From GCA-002701945 sp964442015 (lineage in GTDB: Bacteria > Fidelibacterota > Marinisomatia > Marinisomatales > TCS55), in assembly GCA_964442015.1 (NCBI GenBank), contig CAYTYA010000078.1:1-8210 (forward strand): DNA of 8,210 nt, read 5' to 3'. The notes below the pieces were generated by a model. It searched no databases. It had not been told where the DNA came from and was given only the letters and a program-made list of their open reading frames with translations. Both the position numbers and the translations under genes were made by a program. This document shows positions 7,369 through 8,210 of this stretch, piece after piece. Position 1 is the stretch's first letter, and the number at the start of each line of letters is the position of its first letter.

Positions 7369-8210
7369 AGCTATAATCAATCTGTATACGATGATGATTC
7401 TAATGTTTATTATTATAGGTTCATTATTATTTAGTCAATCTTTACCACACAATTTATCTGAAGAAGAGAAAAACAGGTTAGATGAAATCGGGATAAATCG
7501 CACGATTACAGATCCGCCAGATAGCATTCTATATGCACCAGCAGAATTTGATAGTGTGGCCGGAATTCTTTTTGCATGGGAAGCCTATTCAACTTTGCTA
7601 ACAGATTTAATTAAAGAAGTTGCTGAACATGATACTGCCTGGGTTGTTGTTGATAATTCAACTGAACAGACTTCAGTATATAATACTCTCAATAATTCAA
7701 ATGTAAATATGGATCACGTGGTTTTTGAAGTATTACCTACTAATTCCGTATGGATTCGAGATTATGGACCATGGTGGATTTATGAGCCTGGAAATAGAAG
7801 AGGAATAATTGATCTGACATATAATAGACCTCGACCTCAAGATGACTCTTTTCCTGAATTGTTTGCAGAAAGCTTTGGAGTCAATTATTACGGCTTAGAC
7901 TTAGTTGAAGCTGGGGGGAATATGCTATTAGATGGGAAAGGTGCAGTCATCGTTTCAGATGTAATTTTTGATGCTTCCCAAGGTTTTGACCCTAATCTTA
8001 CAGAAGATCAACTTAGTCAATATTTTTTAGAATATTATGGAGTACACAAAGTGATTATTGCCCCTCATCTTCTTAATGATGGTACTGGGCATATCGATAT
8101 GTTTGTAAAAATAATTAATGATACAACAATTATTGTTGGAGAGTATGAAAACCAATCTGCTGGTTATCCAGGTAATTATGACATATGTAATCAAGTTGCG
8201 AATCAGCTTG
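7352..8210 (+). CDS. Exported peptidylarginine/agmatine deiminase family protein, 5' part (runs off window)
   Basis: The frame starting at ATG 7352 stays open to the window edge (286 codons); the C-terminus is missing. It begins with a charged n-region (K2, K6) and a hydrophobic core (about 14-27), followed by FSQS, consistent with a signal peptide or lipid-free export. The body matches the porphyromonas-type peptidylarginine deiminase family: PAEFDSVAGILFAW (63-76), WIRDYGPWW (134-142) with catalytic-type D137, AGGN (187-190), and GHIDMFVKI with H247 and D249. The family hydrolyses the guanidinium of arginine (citrulline plus ammonia) or of agmatine. RDYGPWW and the signal sequence favour the exported peptide-acting branch over cytoplasmic agmatine deiminase. 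YNRPRP (157-162) places R159 and R161 22 and 24 residues after D137. The catalytic cysteine would lie beyond the window, so activity cannot be confirmed. The start overlaps the glycosyltransferase by 17 bp. ATG 7391 (residue 14) is an alternative that avoids overlap but loses the positive n-region. Neither has a Shine-Dalgarno. Confidence 0.88.
   Translation, partial: MKYIFKAIINLYTMMILMFIIIGSLLFSQSLPHNLSEEEKNRLDEIGINRTITDPPDSILYAPAEFDSVAGILFAWEAYSTLLTDLIKEVAEHDTAWVVVDNSTEQTSVYNTLNNSNVNMDHVVFEVLPTNSVWIRDYGPWWIYEPGNRRGIIDLTYNRPRPQDDSFPELFAESFGVNYYGLDLVEAGGNMLLDGKGAVIVSDVIFDASQGFDPNLTEDQLSQYFLEYYGVHKVIIAPHLLNDGTGHIDMFVKIINDTTIIVGEYENQSAGYPGNYDICNQVANQL

Overview
This is an AT-rich (by eye roughly 30% GC), gene-dense window in which every convincing gene lies on the + strand. 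The protein families suggest a Gram-negative bacterium of the Bacteroidota / Marinimicrobia (FCB) kind, possibly marine. The hints are long M1 metallopeptidases with a signal peptide, a Porphyromonas-type peptidylarginine deiminase, a PuuD-like membrane protein, low GC, and starts that mostly lack a Shine-Dalgarno sequence. This placement is inference; there is no rRNA or other marker gene here to confirm it.

Layout: (1) Positions 1-357 hold the 3' end of a PuuD-type (urate oxidase N-terminal domain family) membrane protein, closed by a strong intrinsic terminator at 383-417. (2) Positions 494-5702 hold a two-gene operon: a 12-TM MMPL/RND-family exporter whose last 8 bases overlap the start of a 974-residue secreted M1 metallopeptidase. 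The last ~330 residues of the peptidase look like an outer-membrane beta-barrel. (3) Positions 5815-6243 hold a small stand-alone gene of unknown function (142 aa), followed by a second intrinsic terminator at 6268-6297. (4) From 6320 to the window edge there is a tightly overlapping three-gene operon: a 65-aa membrane-anchored zinc-ribbon protein with a TTG start, a family 2 glycosyltransferase (ATGA overlap), and a secreted peptidylarginine/agmatine-deiminase family enzyme (17-bp overlap) that runs off the end of the window.

The common theme is the cell envelope: an inner-membrane exporter, a peptidase that may be tethered to the outer membrane, a glycosyltransferase and an exported arginine-modifying enzyme. 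The most interesting points are the apparent M1 peptidase/beta-barrel fusion made together with an RND exporter, and the deiminase, which keeps a YNRPRP motif resembling the C-terminal-arginine recognition site of the Porphyromonas gingivalis enzyme. No mobile elements, CRISPR arrays, tRNAs or rRNAs were seen.
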